NCBI GenBank assembly: GCA_020465985.1
Contig: JAANYP010000280.1
Location: 36,031 to 100,030, forward strand
DNA: 64,000 bases
Reading direction: 5' to 3'
DNA from: Centrapalus pauciflorus
Taxonomy: Eukaryota > Streptophyta > Magnoliopsida > Asterales > Asteraceae
The notes below the pieces were generated by a model. That model was given only the letters and a program-made list of their open reading frames with translations. It made no database searches and had not been told where the DNA came from. This document shows, one piece after another, positions 48,115 to 60,817 of this stretch; the stretch's first letter is position 1; each line of letters starts with the position of its first letter. Position numbers and translations under genes: made by a program.

Positions 48115-49321
48115 CAGGGCTGGCGCGTGAGCTATTGCTTCAGGACCCAACAGCCAGGAGGGCCTAAATTAGTATTATAATAATAGTAACTAGTTTATAA
48201 CCCACGTATTACGTGGATATTTTTAATAATTTCCACAACTAATTCAAATTTTTTACATTTGGATCTAATTATGATTATTATGGATAATAATGATAGATTT
48301 TTATTTTAGGTAAACATTAATTTTAAATGTTACAAAATCTAATTTATTACTTATTAATTAATGAAAACAAATAAAGTCAAAATTTAATACAATTAAGTTA
48401 AGGTGTTAAATTTGAAAAAAAGATGTGGAAAAAAAAACTTTCTTGTATCGTAGAAGTGACATATGACATGAATTGTTTTGTTTTATTATAATATATAGGT
48501 TAATCAACACTTGTATTACATGAGTTGATTTATAAAATACATATTTTTTTATATTTTAATAAATTATTATAAAATTTATGTATAATTAAAATAAAAAAAA
48601 TGAAAGCTAGTTAAATTAAAGATTAAAAAATACTTAGTTGTTTGATATTAAATAAAATATATTATTATATTGTATTATTAAAAACAGATAATATGTGTTT
48701 GCAAAAAAAAATGTTTATTTTAATTTTTATTAACTTCAAATATGAAATATCAATGTAAGAAACAAAAAACTTCAATTATGTGAATGTGTATATATTTTGA
48801 AAATGACAAAATATAAAAAGAAATATCTGAAAAGCAACTACACTTTAACATTTATATCCAAATTTTTACATTTTAATTTAACTATGATCATTAAGGATAA
48901 TAATGACACATATTTATTTTAGGTAATTATTAATTTAATATTAATTCATTAATGAAAAAATTAAAATCAAAATATTATGTAATTAAGTTAAGGTAGTAAA
49001 TTTGGAAAATGAATTAAAAAAATGGCATATGTATAATTATTGATTTAATTAAGGGTATAAGAGACATTTCATAAATAATTATGAGTTGTCATTAATCTGG
49101 ACCATTGATTTATTTCCATCAAATGGTCCAGAAACTCCAAATGATTTTCTTATTTTATATAGTATAGATTGACTTGTTTTGCTAGTTGTTTTTTTGTGAT
49201 ATTTACATACATTTTTACATGATTGTTTCCTTTAATCTTTAACTGTTATATATGCATACATGTTTAGAGAGCCTTTTATAAGTTTTTGCCCTGAGCCCCA
49301 AAAACGATAGGAACGACCCTG
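48115..49321. mobile_element. hAT-type element with nested Helitron
   Basis: Ends CAGGGCTGGCGCG and (reversed) CAGGGTCGTTCCTATCG. 8-bp TSD TATTTAAG at 48107-48114 and 49322-49329. Only about 230 bp are its own sequence; the rest is the Helitron at 48190-49168. Confidence 0.85.
48190..49168 (-). mobile_element. Non-autonomous Helitron nested in hAT element
   Basis: On the minus strand it starts TCTATACTATATAAAATAAG and ends hairpin CCACGTAATACGTGG, GTTATAAA, CTAG. The target is A|T. It shares long blocks with the Helitron at 15597-16763, including the internal composite junction near 48495-48530. Confidence 0.88.
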
Positions 49322-49329
49322 TATTTAAG

Positions 49330-52300
49330 TATCAGAAGTGTAGCCATTAAGGGTAATTTAAACTACTAAAAATGCAGTAAACAAATTTACCATTAAAATG
49401 TTTTATATTTTAACTTAAGCATGCCAACTTAGAATCTTAAGTGATAGGTGAAGTACCCGCGGTGAGGCGATATTAAGTAATACGACAAATGTCATATTGT
49501 AAAAAATATATATATATCGAAATGTAGATAAAAACATCTTGATCCTAATTATACATTTACATTGTAACAAATAATATATTTTAAAAGTTATAACATAATA
49601 TGTGCTATTCTTTTGCATAAATGATAAGTGACTGAAAACTGATTGTAGTGTTGATTGATATTGGTGTTGATTACTGATTACTAAATTAATAAGTCTGTTT
49701 CTTTTGGATGCTGAATCTGTATCATATATATAAATCTAAGAACAAAACTTGAATACAAGAATAATACGTTTATATCAACTTTTTTTAACATATAAACATA
49801 AATAAATATGAATAACCAAGTTTGTAAATAAATATAAAATGTATTTCAACATTCTTTAAAATATAAACAAGAAAAAAATCAGAAAAATTAAGAAATTTTA
49901 ATATATAAATATGTATTTCAACTTTTTTTAATATATAAATAAAAAAACACCTAAAACATCAAGAATCTTTAACATATAAACATAAATTTCAACTATTCTT
50001 TATCATGGTCGGGGAGTAGTTGGGGTGTAATCAGATTGAAATTTTTTTATCATAAATTTATAAATTATATATCAAACTTGTTCATAAATAGACAAATATA
50101 AGTAGTTAATTATACAAACATAATTCCAATGTATATCTATTAACTTAAATTATTTTTTAGCAAAAAAAATATTTAATATATTAATGTAATAGAATAGTTA
50201 GATGAAAACATATAAAGGATAAGATTGTAAAAATATTTTATCAAATGAAACATATGATACATAATTTTTAAATAATTAAATTGAATATATAAAAGAAACG
50301 TAAAATAAATAAATAAAATATTCTAACGAGGAAATTTTTTTAAAAAATAAAGAATAAATATACTTTATAAAATAAGTATATATTGAAAAATAAAATTGTA
50401 GGAAGGAGGGTTTTTTTTATAGATTTAGAATAAGTGACAATAAGTGGGTAAAATATGCTAATTGAATAGGTGATTTTTAGTGATGATTTACCACTTATTA
50501 CTTACTGAAAAAGAACGCACTTATTAACCAAAATTACTTACCGAATAAATAAATGACTAAATAAGCACTTATTGTAAGAAAACGAACACCCCCTAACAAA
50601 AGTAGGAAAATAAGAGAACATATATTAAAAACTACAAAAATAAGACATATAAAGTTCGAATTGTAATAAAATTTAAATATGAATATAGATAAAATGTTCT
50701 GATCGTAACAATATATTTACAATAATAAGCAAAATACATTAAAAGTTATACAAGATTAACAGAAGAAAGGTATATGTGAAATAAAATATTATAATAAAAC
50801 TTATACCAAAATATAAATATAAATATTATGATATATTTACATTTGTTATGAAACAATATGTATATTTAAAGTTATAATCGAAAAATAAAATATATGAAAG
50901 AAGATATTATAGTAATATACTTCGCAAACCATGAATGTTTGAGATTGAGGTTTGTGGATGATGCTTAATAGTAAATAACTCACATTAAACGGTAACAAAT
51001 TACGATAATTTTTTATAATTTAATATTATTAGAATATAATAACAAATGCATTGCTGGGCTTGGGCCGTTATGTAATGGGCCTAATGGCAAGTTCTTATTT
51101 TATAATGTGGCCAAGCTCGTAAGTCGTAACTCCTATTTAGTTTTACATATGGTATTCGTTAAAACATATATAATCAACCATGCTAACAAGCCAAACAATA
51201 ATTTGCTCTTAGAATGAAGGAAGGGGCGTTACAGACTAACCTAATAGCCCATTGAGATCATAATCTCGTCACGTATAACTCTCTTCTTTAAGGTTATATA
51301 AATACAAAAGTATGTAGTCATTAAGAAGGTACGGAATGTTTAAACTACAAGAAACGCACTAAACAAATTTATCGTTAAAATCTTTCATATTTGATCTTAT
51401 GAAGCATCTTGCAATCATAAGTGAGAGATTTTTGTTCGACCATTATTTCAATATAACGAACAATGTATTATTGGGATTGGGCTTCTATGTGATGGAAAGT
51501 TTTTATGTGCCGAGCCTATAATTCCTATTTAGCTTTTCAAAAGATGTTTTGAATTTTCAGAACAATATATATTAGTGTAAAAACTTAAGTAATTTTCAAG
51601 CCACCGATAACATAGAAGGAGTCACATTTAGCAATACAAACTTATACAATACTTCAAGGGGACATTTTCATATATTTACAATCTTAGTTCTAAGACGAAG
51701 CTTCATCCTTCGGATCAAGTAAGAGCTACTAAACCGTAGCATCAACATCCGTGAAAGAGAGATATTCCCGGTCCCAGACACCACATAAACTTGTTATATG
51801 GGCCGAAACGAGGTTCTTTAAAACATAACCAATCATGTAAGATATCTTAAATAGTTTTTTCTTTAACAAATGTTGTGAATGAAACTCTTTCTATTTATTT
51901 TTGAAAAATAACAAAAATGGAAAGGGCCCAGTTGCAAAGTTCCACACAAGGGTAACATGTTTCCATATTCATAACCGCTTCCAACATTATATTAAGTGTC
52001 AAAGCTCACAAGTTGCAGAATTATGTAACTAGTAGACTAATGAGGGTTTTAAGTTCTAATAATAGGGACAAAATATGTCAAAATTGTCCCCTCGACAGGG
52101 CTGTATTCTGAAAAATTTTGGCCCATTATATTAATTGTCTATTGGGTTGTGTTGGGCCCATTACATAATTAATCCAACCCACTCAACTTTGAATCCAAAA
52201 CATAAAAACGTGACTAGATTGGTCCTAGCTACTTTTGATGACACATGGGATATTTAAATGCCAAGAAAGGATCCTATGGTTCATGAAAACTAGATCAAAG

Positions 52301-53185
52301 TGCCATTTAGGTTTATCAAATACCATTTGTATCCTTGTAGATACCTTATAATTTCGTGCTCATCTTCATCGACATCCCATTTGGTTCTAAAGGGCCTTTG
52401 CTAGAATACACCGAGTTGGATTTGAAGCTCTCGAGGCATTTGATTTGGCTTAGAATAGTAAGCGTGTAGAATTAGTCGTAAAAAATGTCATATGAAAAAA
52501 ACAATCAGCATGTCTTTTCAATTTATACATCAAACATGACTCTGTTACTATGAAGGTTTCACACCATGAATAATATTTTTGGAAAAGAATATTATCCCTC
52601 ACAACATAGAAGGTTATTGACGGACCAACATGAAGGGGATTTTTTTGACAAACCAAAACCCGAGGGACCTACAATGATGATAGATAGGAAACAAATGGTC
52701 AAGTCCATGTCTTCGAAAGGGAGGAACGGACTAACATGGATAGTCTTGTGTATGTCACATGTCCATCGATTTTGGTTTTTTATGAAATAGGGAAATGACC
52801 GTTCTATACGACTAAGTCGTTAGCGATATTTGAATATGTCTCTTTGAATGCATATATGTATTGGAATCTAGGATAATATATAAAGTTAACATTATGGCCA
52901 TAATTTAAAATATTTAAGAAGAGTTTTCAATGGAAAAATAATAGGAAAATATCAACCAAATAAATAAACATACAAAATATATGTTGTATAATTGCAACAA
53001 AACACATGCTTTTTTTAAAAAGACTTTTATATGTCCTCCATGTTACAAAATCCGATTACTGTATCTATTTTATTAATAGACAAAAACATACAAAAATGAT
53101 ATCATGTTCTAGCCCATAAAGCATTAATGTTTGTATGAGGAATTAAATGTTTACATTCAACATCCATACAACAAAACAAAAATAA
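49330..53185. other. 3.9 kb gene-poor AT-rich region
   Basis: No gene that I can support. Short ORFs are scattered and unconserved. A MITE-like end AAACGAACACCCCC lies near 50580-50593, with no partner found. The GGGCTTGGGCCGTTATG type of sequence near 51057 and 51474 is duplicated in diverged form, suggesting an old repeat. Confidence 0.4.
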
Positions 53186-53333
<148 letters not shown>

Positions 53334-54597
53334 GGGTCAGGTTCTTTGGAGAACCATATGCATCGGGAACCAAAAAAAGAACCAATCATAACATTCAGAT
53401 TAAATGAGTATTGGTGCATCATTCGATGCACGTATTTGGTATGCATAGGGGTACTTTGGAAAAAATAAATATATATAGTCTAATAAAATTTAATTTTATA
53501 TTAATTGAAGATTCAATCAAATAGCTAAACAATAAATGCTAAATAAAATTAATTAATACACTTCCAAATTTACAAAATCAAAACAAATTCAATAAGGATG
53601 ATTTGATGTCGATGCATCTAACGTTCATCCTTCAATTCGTAATGCATTTGGGTTCTACATCATCATTTTCGGCTATATTCATCATCATTTTCTTCGTCTC
53701 ACCATCATGCATCATCAAAATAGTAATGCATCTTCACCGGATTCATCTTCAAAACACGATTCATCTTCATTTGATTCATCAAAAATCATGATTCATCGTT
53801 ATTGGATTCATCTTCAAACACGATTCATCTTTATAAACACGATACATCGGATTCGTCTTCAATAAATATCGGATAAACACCATGCATCATAATCTTTCTT
53901 TGGCCATAAATTTATTGTAATCTTCGGTCATCATCATGTATCGTGTTTGTCGTCAACATGTTCATCATTATGGTCAGATGCATTGTGTTCATCTTCAACG
54001 TATTCATCTTTATCTTCAACGGATGTATGTTGGAGTCATCATGGATGGAGAGGGGGAGAGAGAGAAAGAGAGAGGTGAGGGAGAGGAAAGGTGGAAATAA
54101 ACAAGAAATGTAGTTAATTTTTATATTTACCTTCCTAATATAGTTTTATTCTATTTTTGAAAATTAATTAATTTTAATATAATAAGCATTCCAATAATAC
54201 CCCTAGTGCACCCTTAGTAAAAAGTTCGAAAGAGTATCACTCACTATGCAACGTACGTATAAGAAGACACCACCTCTAAAAAATTTAATTTTTTTTAATA
54301 AACATATTTTAATTAACATTATAAAGATGATATGTAAATTTCACATACATTCACATCTCCTAACTTTTTAAAAATCATGTGGACGTACACTTATATAAAT
54401 TTGCATATATGTGAATGTACATTTATGTGATGCATTATTTCATGCACTTGGAATATGTGAATGTGCCTGAAATTTATATATCACCAGTGTAATGTTAATT
54501 AAAACATGTTTATAAAATTTTTTATAATCAAAATATTTTTAAAAGTGGTACCTTCTGGTGCGTTGCGTAATAGGTGGTACTCATTTGAACCTGAATC
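53334..54597. mobile_element. Microsatellite-bounded element U11 (hybrid)
   Basis: The left part (GGTCAGGTTCTTTGGAGAAC, GCATCGGGAACC, then the CATCTTCAAACACGATTCAT series) follows the U9 family at 24947. The right part (GTGGTACCTTCTGGTGCGTT ... TACTCATTTGAACCTGAATC) follows the U4 family at 11538. Non-coding. Confidence 0.55.
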
Positions 54598-54640
54598 ATA
54601 TATATGTATGTATGTATGTGTGTGTGTGTGTCTATATATA

Positions 54641-55050
54641 GGGTCGAAATACATGGAAAACTATATTAGACTGAAAAACTGGAAAACCATATCAAATGTA
54701 CATGTTCATTATGATAAAATGTTAAATTTCATGTAAAATTATAATATACATATGTTCAAAATTGCATTATGATTAACTAATTCATATCATTTACATGTTC
54801 ATTAAGACAAAATGTTTAATTTTAAGCAAAAATGCGTAATATACACATGTTCATGCATATTGCACATTTGAACATATGCATATTGTTATTTTGCATGAAA
54901 TTGAACATTTTATATTAATGAACATGTAAATTGATGTGAACTAGTCAATAATAATGCACATATGAACATATATATTGTAGTTGTGCATTATATTTAACAT
55001 TTTACCGTAATAAACATGTACATTTAATATGGTTTTCCAGTACTCTTGAA

Positions 55051-55053
<3 letters not shown>
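54641..55053. mobile_element. Microsatellite-bounded element U12
   Basis: Left GGGTCGAAATACATGGAAAA ... CTGGAAAACCATATCAAATG. The right end reversed gives AGGTTCAAGAGTACTGGAAA then ACCATATTAAATGTACATG. The interior repeats ACATGTTCATTATGATAAAA in both directions. Confidence 0.65.

Positions 55054-55107
<54 letters not shown>
55054..55107. repeat. (AT)n microsatellite
   Basis: 54 bp of AT between U12 and U13. Confidence 0.95.
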
Positions 55108-55110
<3 letters not shown>

Positions 55111-56210
55111 TTAGTTATGGTAAGAACCCCTGAATTCCTTGAGAACGTGAGAACCACTAAAAATACATAAATTTGTATATCAAATGCACCCAAATTTAAA
55201 AATTAAAAATATAACTTAAAATCATCATTGGTTTTCAATATTAATAAATATCATAATATAATATTAAAATTACCTTTAAAATTTGAATTCATTAAATTAT
55301 ACACTAACAACATAAATTTGAACATTAAATGCACAAATTTTGTCGTATACACAAATTCTTACAAAAAGAACAAATTTATCATCATATGCATTGTAACAAC
55401 CTAGTCTTAACTGAACTTTAATTTTTGTATTTGAGTTAATAATGTAATTTTATTACATTATTTGTTTTGTAATTTAATTAAGTAATGAAATTATTTAATT
55501 AAGTTAAATAAATGTTATAAAGTATTTAGATGATCAAACTAAAAGAGATGTAAAATGCAAAAGTGGAGGGGGTTAAATTACACATATAGTAAAGTTGATA
55601 TATATAAACCAAAATAATGGCTTTTAATGTCATTTATCACAATTAAGAAAAGAAAATCTCTCTCTCCTTCTCTCTAAACATACATCCATTTCACAAAGTT
55701 CATCAAGAATTCATAAAACCTACAATCAATTGAAGAATTGAAGTCAAGAGAAGTTATAAACAACATTAAACACCAAGAAACTACAAAGATTTGAGGTAAT
55801 ATTCATTTAATTTCGAAATTTTATGAGTTTGGGTTCGGTTTTGTGAAAAACCGAAATCTAAGATTTATAACATGAAATTTGTATTGCATGTTGGAATTTT
55901 CAGTAGATAATCATGAATTTAAGTCATTAGAAGTTATAGAAACAAAAATCGTAGGTTGGATCGTCCAAATAAAGTAGAAATCTGAATTTTTGTAAAATTA
56001 CGTGTTCTTGACAAAAAGTATGAATTTTGGACGATTTTGAATAATGTAATATGTTTATGATAGGGAAAATGGTATAAAAACAACCCAAAAATGATAATAT
56101 AACTTTATTTTAAATTGCATGTTAATAAAAATCTGTTTGGTGAATTTTTGGTAAAAAGATAAAAGCTGGAACATCAAGAACAAATCTGGAAAATTTCTAA
56201 GTATGGGATC

Positions 56211-56385
56211 CGAATTCGGATGAACGCCAATATCGGATGGCACTTCGGATCCCAATTCGGACCTATTTCGGATGAAGACCATTTCGGACCTCTTTTGGTT
56301 CGGCCAGGATACCCAAATTCGGATGGTCCGAATCCGGATGCCTGGTTCGGATGGTCCGAACCCGGATGGTTAATTCGGATGATCC
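56211..56385. repeat. TTCGGAT/ATCCGAA motif array in solo gypsy LTR
   Basis: About 13 copies of TTCGGAT or its complement (with GGTCCGAA variants) in 175 bp, at the corresponding LTR position to the TTCGAA arrays of the 29105 element. Confidence 0.8.
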
Positions 56386-57429
56386 ATTTTACATGCTTAA
56401 AAATCAACAAATAAATGTTTTATAATTTAATTTCACAATTATAAGACCCATGAAATGAGACCCATGATTATAATGATGAAAAAACAATAAATAAAGCAAC
56501 ATGATATATATATATATATATATAAGTGTGTGTGTGTGTGTGTGTGTGTCTTTTGAGATTTCAAAGAGTCAAAGAAAATGTAAAATGATTGATGAGTTTA
56601 TCAGTTATCAGAATCAGATCAAATAAAGATTTAAAGCTAATATGTTCTTGCTATGATATAATTCTGGACAGGTTCAGATAAATTCTGAACAAAGAATTAA
56701 AGATTTAAAATATATTGAAAGTGGGTCAAAGATTTGAAAAGCAAAGCCAGAGTCCAGAAAGACAAAGATTAAAGATAAAATCCTGAGATAACCCAGGTGG
56801 TGGAGAAATCTGCTTAATAAGACAACAGAACCAGTGAGTTATAGATATTCAGTTTTACATGCTAGATTTCGGTTGAGACATATTGTTGATGATAGTTTAT
56901 TTTGACATTCATACATGCTCAGCTGGATTGTGACCTGTGTTCACCATGGTACGGTGATGCCCTGTGGATCATGAAAGCTATTTGACTTATCATTCGGCAT
57001 GACATTGTACTTACAGTTCATTTCAGATATTGTTATGAGTTTATTGCTATCATGACCTTGATTATCTATGCTTTCATTATTGCTCGCATCTTTGACATAT
57101 TGATTCAGCTTTGCATTTAGCCTTGTCGGTCTATTGTGCTAGACCTAGCTATGTCACCAGTTCTATTGAACTTGGTATTGATTACTCCGATGCTCCCCCC
57201 ACGATGACTGTTGGTAGCTAGCCTAGTATAAGTGGATAGCTTCCACTAAAAGCGTGAGCGTGGCCTGGACGTCATCCAACTCTATGACTACTATGTCTCA
57301 ATCATGAGTGGCTGTAGCGGCAGTCAAGACATATCACGCTAGACCCATGATCCGCTTGAAATGCATGTAATCTGAAAATCTATATTCTCACTTAGCATTG
57401 TTTATAGTTGTTGTTTAACCTTTTTACAG

Positions 57430-57470
57430 GAAAAGATAAGGGAAAAGCACCTGCTGGACCTAGTTCTTAA
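57430..57470 (+). other. Putative LTR micro-exon (KDKGKAPAGPSS-stop)
   Basis: Follows TTTTTACAG with the same phase as at 29406. It reads two bases, then Lys-Asp-Lys-Gly-Lys-Ala-Pro-Ala-Gly-Pro-Ser-Ser-TAA. Confidence 0.5.
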
Positions 57471-57909
57471 GTCTTTCAGGAATCAAGATTGAAGTTTTCT
57501 ATAGACCACTACTCAACAAACCTTCGGTGCTGATTGGCAGATGATAATTGTGGTGGTCTGGGTAGATTTGATTTGATTGTATGATGACTTGAATTAGACT
57601 AGTCTTGTACCCTTTATAAGTTTAATTTGAAAACTGTAATCTGTACTAAAATTGTATTAAACTTATCCTAATATTTTGTACTGTAATCTGAAATTCCGCA
57701 ATATAATTATTCTATCTTCGTTATGATTGATATCGTGTTGCAAGATGTGAGACCTAGACTCTGAGGACTGCCCCGTAAGGACAGACCTTCACATGCATAA
57801 AATTTATATAAAATTCATAAATTTATCAAATGTATAAATTTTATCATCAAATGCATAATTTTATACATTAAATTCATGAATTTTGAAGTGGTTTTTACCG
57901 GAATCTAAC

Positions 57910-57914
57910 TCTCT

Positions 57915-57962
<48 letters not shown>
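57910..57962. repeat. (CT)n microsatellite
   Basis: About 50 bp of CT followed by ACATACATAC repeats up to the next element. Confidence 0.95.
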
Positions 57963-57965
<3 letters not shown>

Positions 57966-58017
57966 CATACATACATACACACATACATACACACAGTGAC
58001 ACATACATACATACATA

Positions 58018-58468
58018 GAGAGAGTTGAGTCCCATGGAGTGACATATTAGAGTGGATTCCTGAAGTCCGATATTAAATGTACATATATCCATTACGATAA
58101 AATGTTATATTTCATTAAAAAGTGCAAAATACACATATTCAAAAATGCATTACGTTCGAGGAGTTTACAACATTTGAAGTTAATTACGATAAAAAAATTC
58201 TATTTGATGCTAAAATACAATATTTAAACAATATGCACATGTAAACTGCTAATGCACTTTTAAACATGTGTATATTGTATTTTTGCATAAAATATAACAT
58301 TTTTTTCGTAATGAACATCAATTTATGTAAATTGGTCGATAGTTTTATACTTTTGAACCATGTGTATGTTGCACTTTTGCATAAAATATAATATCTTATC
58401 GTAATGAAAGTATATATTTAACATGGGACTCAACGACACCACTCTAATATGAGACTCCATGGAATTTA
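58018..58468. mobile_element. Microsatellite-bounded element U14
   Basis: Left AGAGTTGAGTCCCATGGAGT then ATTAGAGTGG. The right end reversed reads TTCCATGGAGTCTCATATTA then GAGTGG and GAGTCCCATGTTAAATAT. Interior repeats TTGCATAAAATATAACATTT and complement. Confidence 0.6.
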
Positions 58469-58677
58469 AAGTCCAGAATATTTTCTTTCAAACTCATAAC
58501 CCGTGAAAAAAATAATATGTAATATGTGACAGAAGCAAATATTACACATATAATACCATCTAATATGAGACTCCATTCAACTTATAAATACAAAATATTT
58601 TCTTTCAAAACTCATAACCTGTGAAAAAAATAAAATGTAATATGTGACAGAAGCAAATATTACACATATAATACCAT
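58441..58677. repeat. Two-copy tandem repeat of about 117 bp
   Basis: CTAATATGAGACTCCAT ... GTGACAGAAGCAAATATTAC ... ATAATACCAT occurs twice in succession with few differences. Confidence 0.8.
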
Positions 58678-60525
58678 ATGTAATTTGTAACAGAAGTTAC
58701 ATATTACACATATAATACTATACATTATTATACGTGTAATTGAAACTATCTTACATCTAATATATAGCTACTAGTTTATGAATTGAACCCACATATTATG
58801 TGGATAAATTTTAAAAAATAATTAGTTATGATATGTATGTAAATTTAAAATTAAACCATAAATAAATAATTATTATAAAACAATACAAGAAAAGTATAGT
58901 CAATTATCAAAAATATCGTATATCAATATTTCTAAATCTACGATAGTAGTTATTTTTAAAATTTTTTATTTTTAGATTTGTGTGTAATCAATATTAATTT
59001 AGATTTAACTTTGTCTGTATTTAATTTAGATTAAAAGGATAACAAAATTATGAAAATAAAAGTATGATTTATTAAAACAGTATCATGTGACAATCTTTAT
59101 TCTACTTTATTTATATACAAAGATTTATCTTATAATTTGTATTCTTTAATTGACATATTATTTGATACATACTACTTATATATTAATTTTAATACAATGA
59201 ACAAAACATGTTATCAAATATGTTTCTTTATTAATATTATTTTTTTTTCTTTTCAAATATGATCTTATTTATTTGGATTTATTATAGAAAAAACTAACAT
59301 GTTTTCACGTTTTTTTAGTTTTCGTCCCAACATGTTATTTTTTTTTCCATAAAAATAAGGTGAAGAAGACGGAGAAGATGATATACTTTCATTTAAAAAC
59401 GTCTAGATCTAGATTTGTGTTAATCTTTGTTTTCGTTAGAAGAAAAACATATCTGGACTTGTTTCTTGAAGAAGAAGAAAAAAAGAGAGTTAAGAAGAGA
59501 GAAATAGAGAGATGATGATAATGTGAGAATGAGATTTAAATGATCTCAATCTTCAGATTTTTTATGAAGATTGAGAAAGAGAAAGAGAAATAATAATTAT
59601 TTTTGAAAAAAAATTAAGAAATAAAGAAAATACCTAATATGCTTCTTGCTTTTTTTTCTTTCAAACCTTTTATAAAAATCAACATTTTATTAGAAACATG
59701 TTCTTCATTTCCTAACCACTGATTATATAATCTAATGGTTTAAATTAGTTCACTATAACTCTATAAATATTTATAAATATTGAGTTTACAGTGATTATAT
59801 ATATATTTATAAACAATTTTTTATATTTTTACCTTCAATAACAACATTATTTACATTTTTTTATTATTAATATTATCAAAAAAAAATTTACCATTTATAG
59901 TCAGGGGTAACCAGTAAATCGGTATATCATGTCAACATACTCTAACTTTTTTATTACTAAAAATAGAATTTTTTTATATTTTTACCAATAACGGTAACAA
60001 AATAAAATTTAAACTAAAAATACAATCTACTTAAGTTATAGCTACAAGCACATTGGAGACACAAAAAGAGTTTGTATCCGACTTAAAGGGGAAAAGAAAA
60101 AAATATAGCATTGGGGAATCGATGGGGCAAGCACTCGTGTTATGAATATCCAAGAGGACGAAGCCCAGATGGGCATGAAGGGATCTGGAAATCTCAACTT
60201 TGGAGATCGAAGAAGGGGTAGGGGAGATGAAGATAAGATCGATGAGAGAGAAAGAGGACCTGGAGATCTAAGAGAAAGACAGGAGGCAGAAGATCTTGAT
60301 AGATGACGTTGAAAAATGTTTAATATTGTTATGATGTTTTTTTTCAATGATTGATCAGAAGCTTATCACATCTTACACTTTTAGACAACACTAAACATCA
60401 TGTGTCAGCTTGCCTCTTGAAACATTCGAATTATTGGAATTTAAATTTCAATTACTTAAAATTTCAATAATCGAACCAATGAGATTCTAAGTTACTATAT
60501 GAATCAAGATGGTAATATATTGAAA
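58678..60525. other. AT-rich region with a Helitron 3' end
   Basis: On the minus strand a diverged Helitron terminus (CCACATAATATGTGG, spacer, CTAG at 58771-58774, followed by T) is visible; its 5' end was not found. The rest, including the open frame at 60042-60347 (-), has no features I can support as a gene. Confidence 0.4.
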
Positions 60526-60817
60526 GGTTAAGTACTCATTTGACCATCAAACTTTAGATTTGTCTCATTTAGTCATTAAACTATTTTTTGTCTGAATTTA
60601 ATCACCAAACTTTTAGTTTACTATTCTACTTTGGAAAAAATGAATAAAATTAATGGTTAAATAGGTGCAAACTATGATAGTTTAGTGGTCAAATTTAGAT
60701 TATTTTCAGTGGTTAAATCAATAAAAAAACGTTTAATGGCTAAATGTGCATACAAAAAATAATTTAATGAATAAATTAAAAGAAATATGAAAGTTGAATG
60801 ATTAGAACATACATACC
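60526..60817. mobile_element. Long-TIR MITE
   Basis: Left GGTTAAGTACTCATTTGACC and right, reversed, GGTATGTATGTTCTAATCAT. They match over ~80 bp (CATCAAACTTT/CATTCAACTTT, CATTAAACTATTTTTTGT). TSD not resolved. Confidence 0.6.

Larger units (their letters stand above)
55392..57793 (+). mobile_element. Solo LTR of a Ty3/gypsy element, 2402 bp
   Basis: Starts TGTAACAACCTAGTC and ends CAGACCTTCACA. 5-bp TSD TGCAT at 55387-55391 and 57794-57798. Structure parallels the LTR at 29105: CT-rich leader (~55660), donor-like TTTGAG|GTAATA at 55799, TTCGGA array (56211-56385), acceptor TTTTTACAG at 57421-57429, short frame to 57470. An internal (AT)n(GT)n lies at 56507-56549. No internal domain. Confidence 0.9.
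55108..57910. mobile_element. Microsatellite-bounded element U13, split by solo LTR
   Basis: Left GATTTAGTTATGGTAAGAAC and right, reversed, AGTTAGATTCCGGTAAAAAC. Interior repeats of AAATGCATAAATTT on both sides of the solo LTR at 55392-57793. A (CT)n run adjoins on the right. Confidence 0.55.

Noticed and set aside
50578..50593. MITE end AAACGAACACCCCC
   Set aside because: No inverted partner or target duplication could be found nearby.
60042..60347. Ser/Leu-rich minus-strand frame
   Set aside because: No domain, signal or homologue recognised; AT-rich surroundings and no gene-like flanks.
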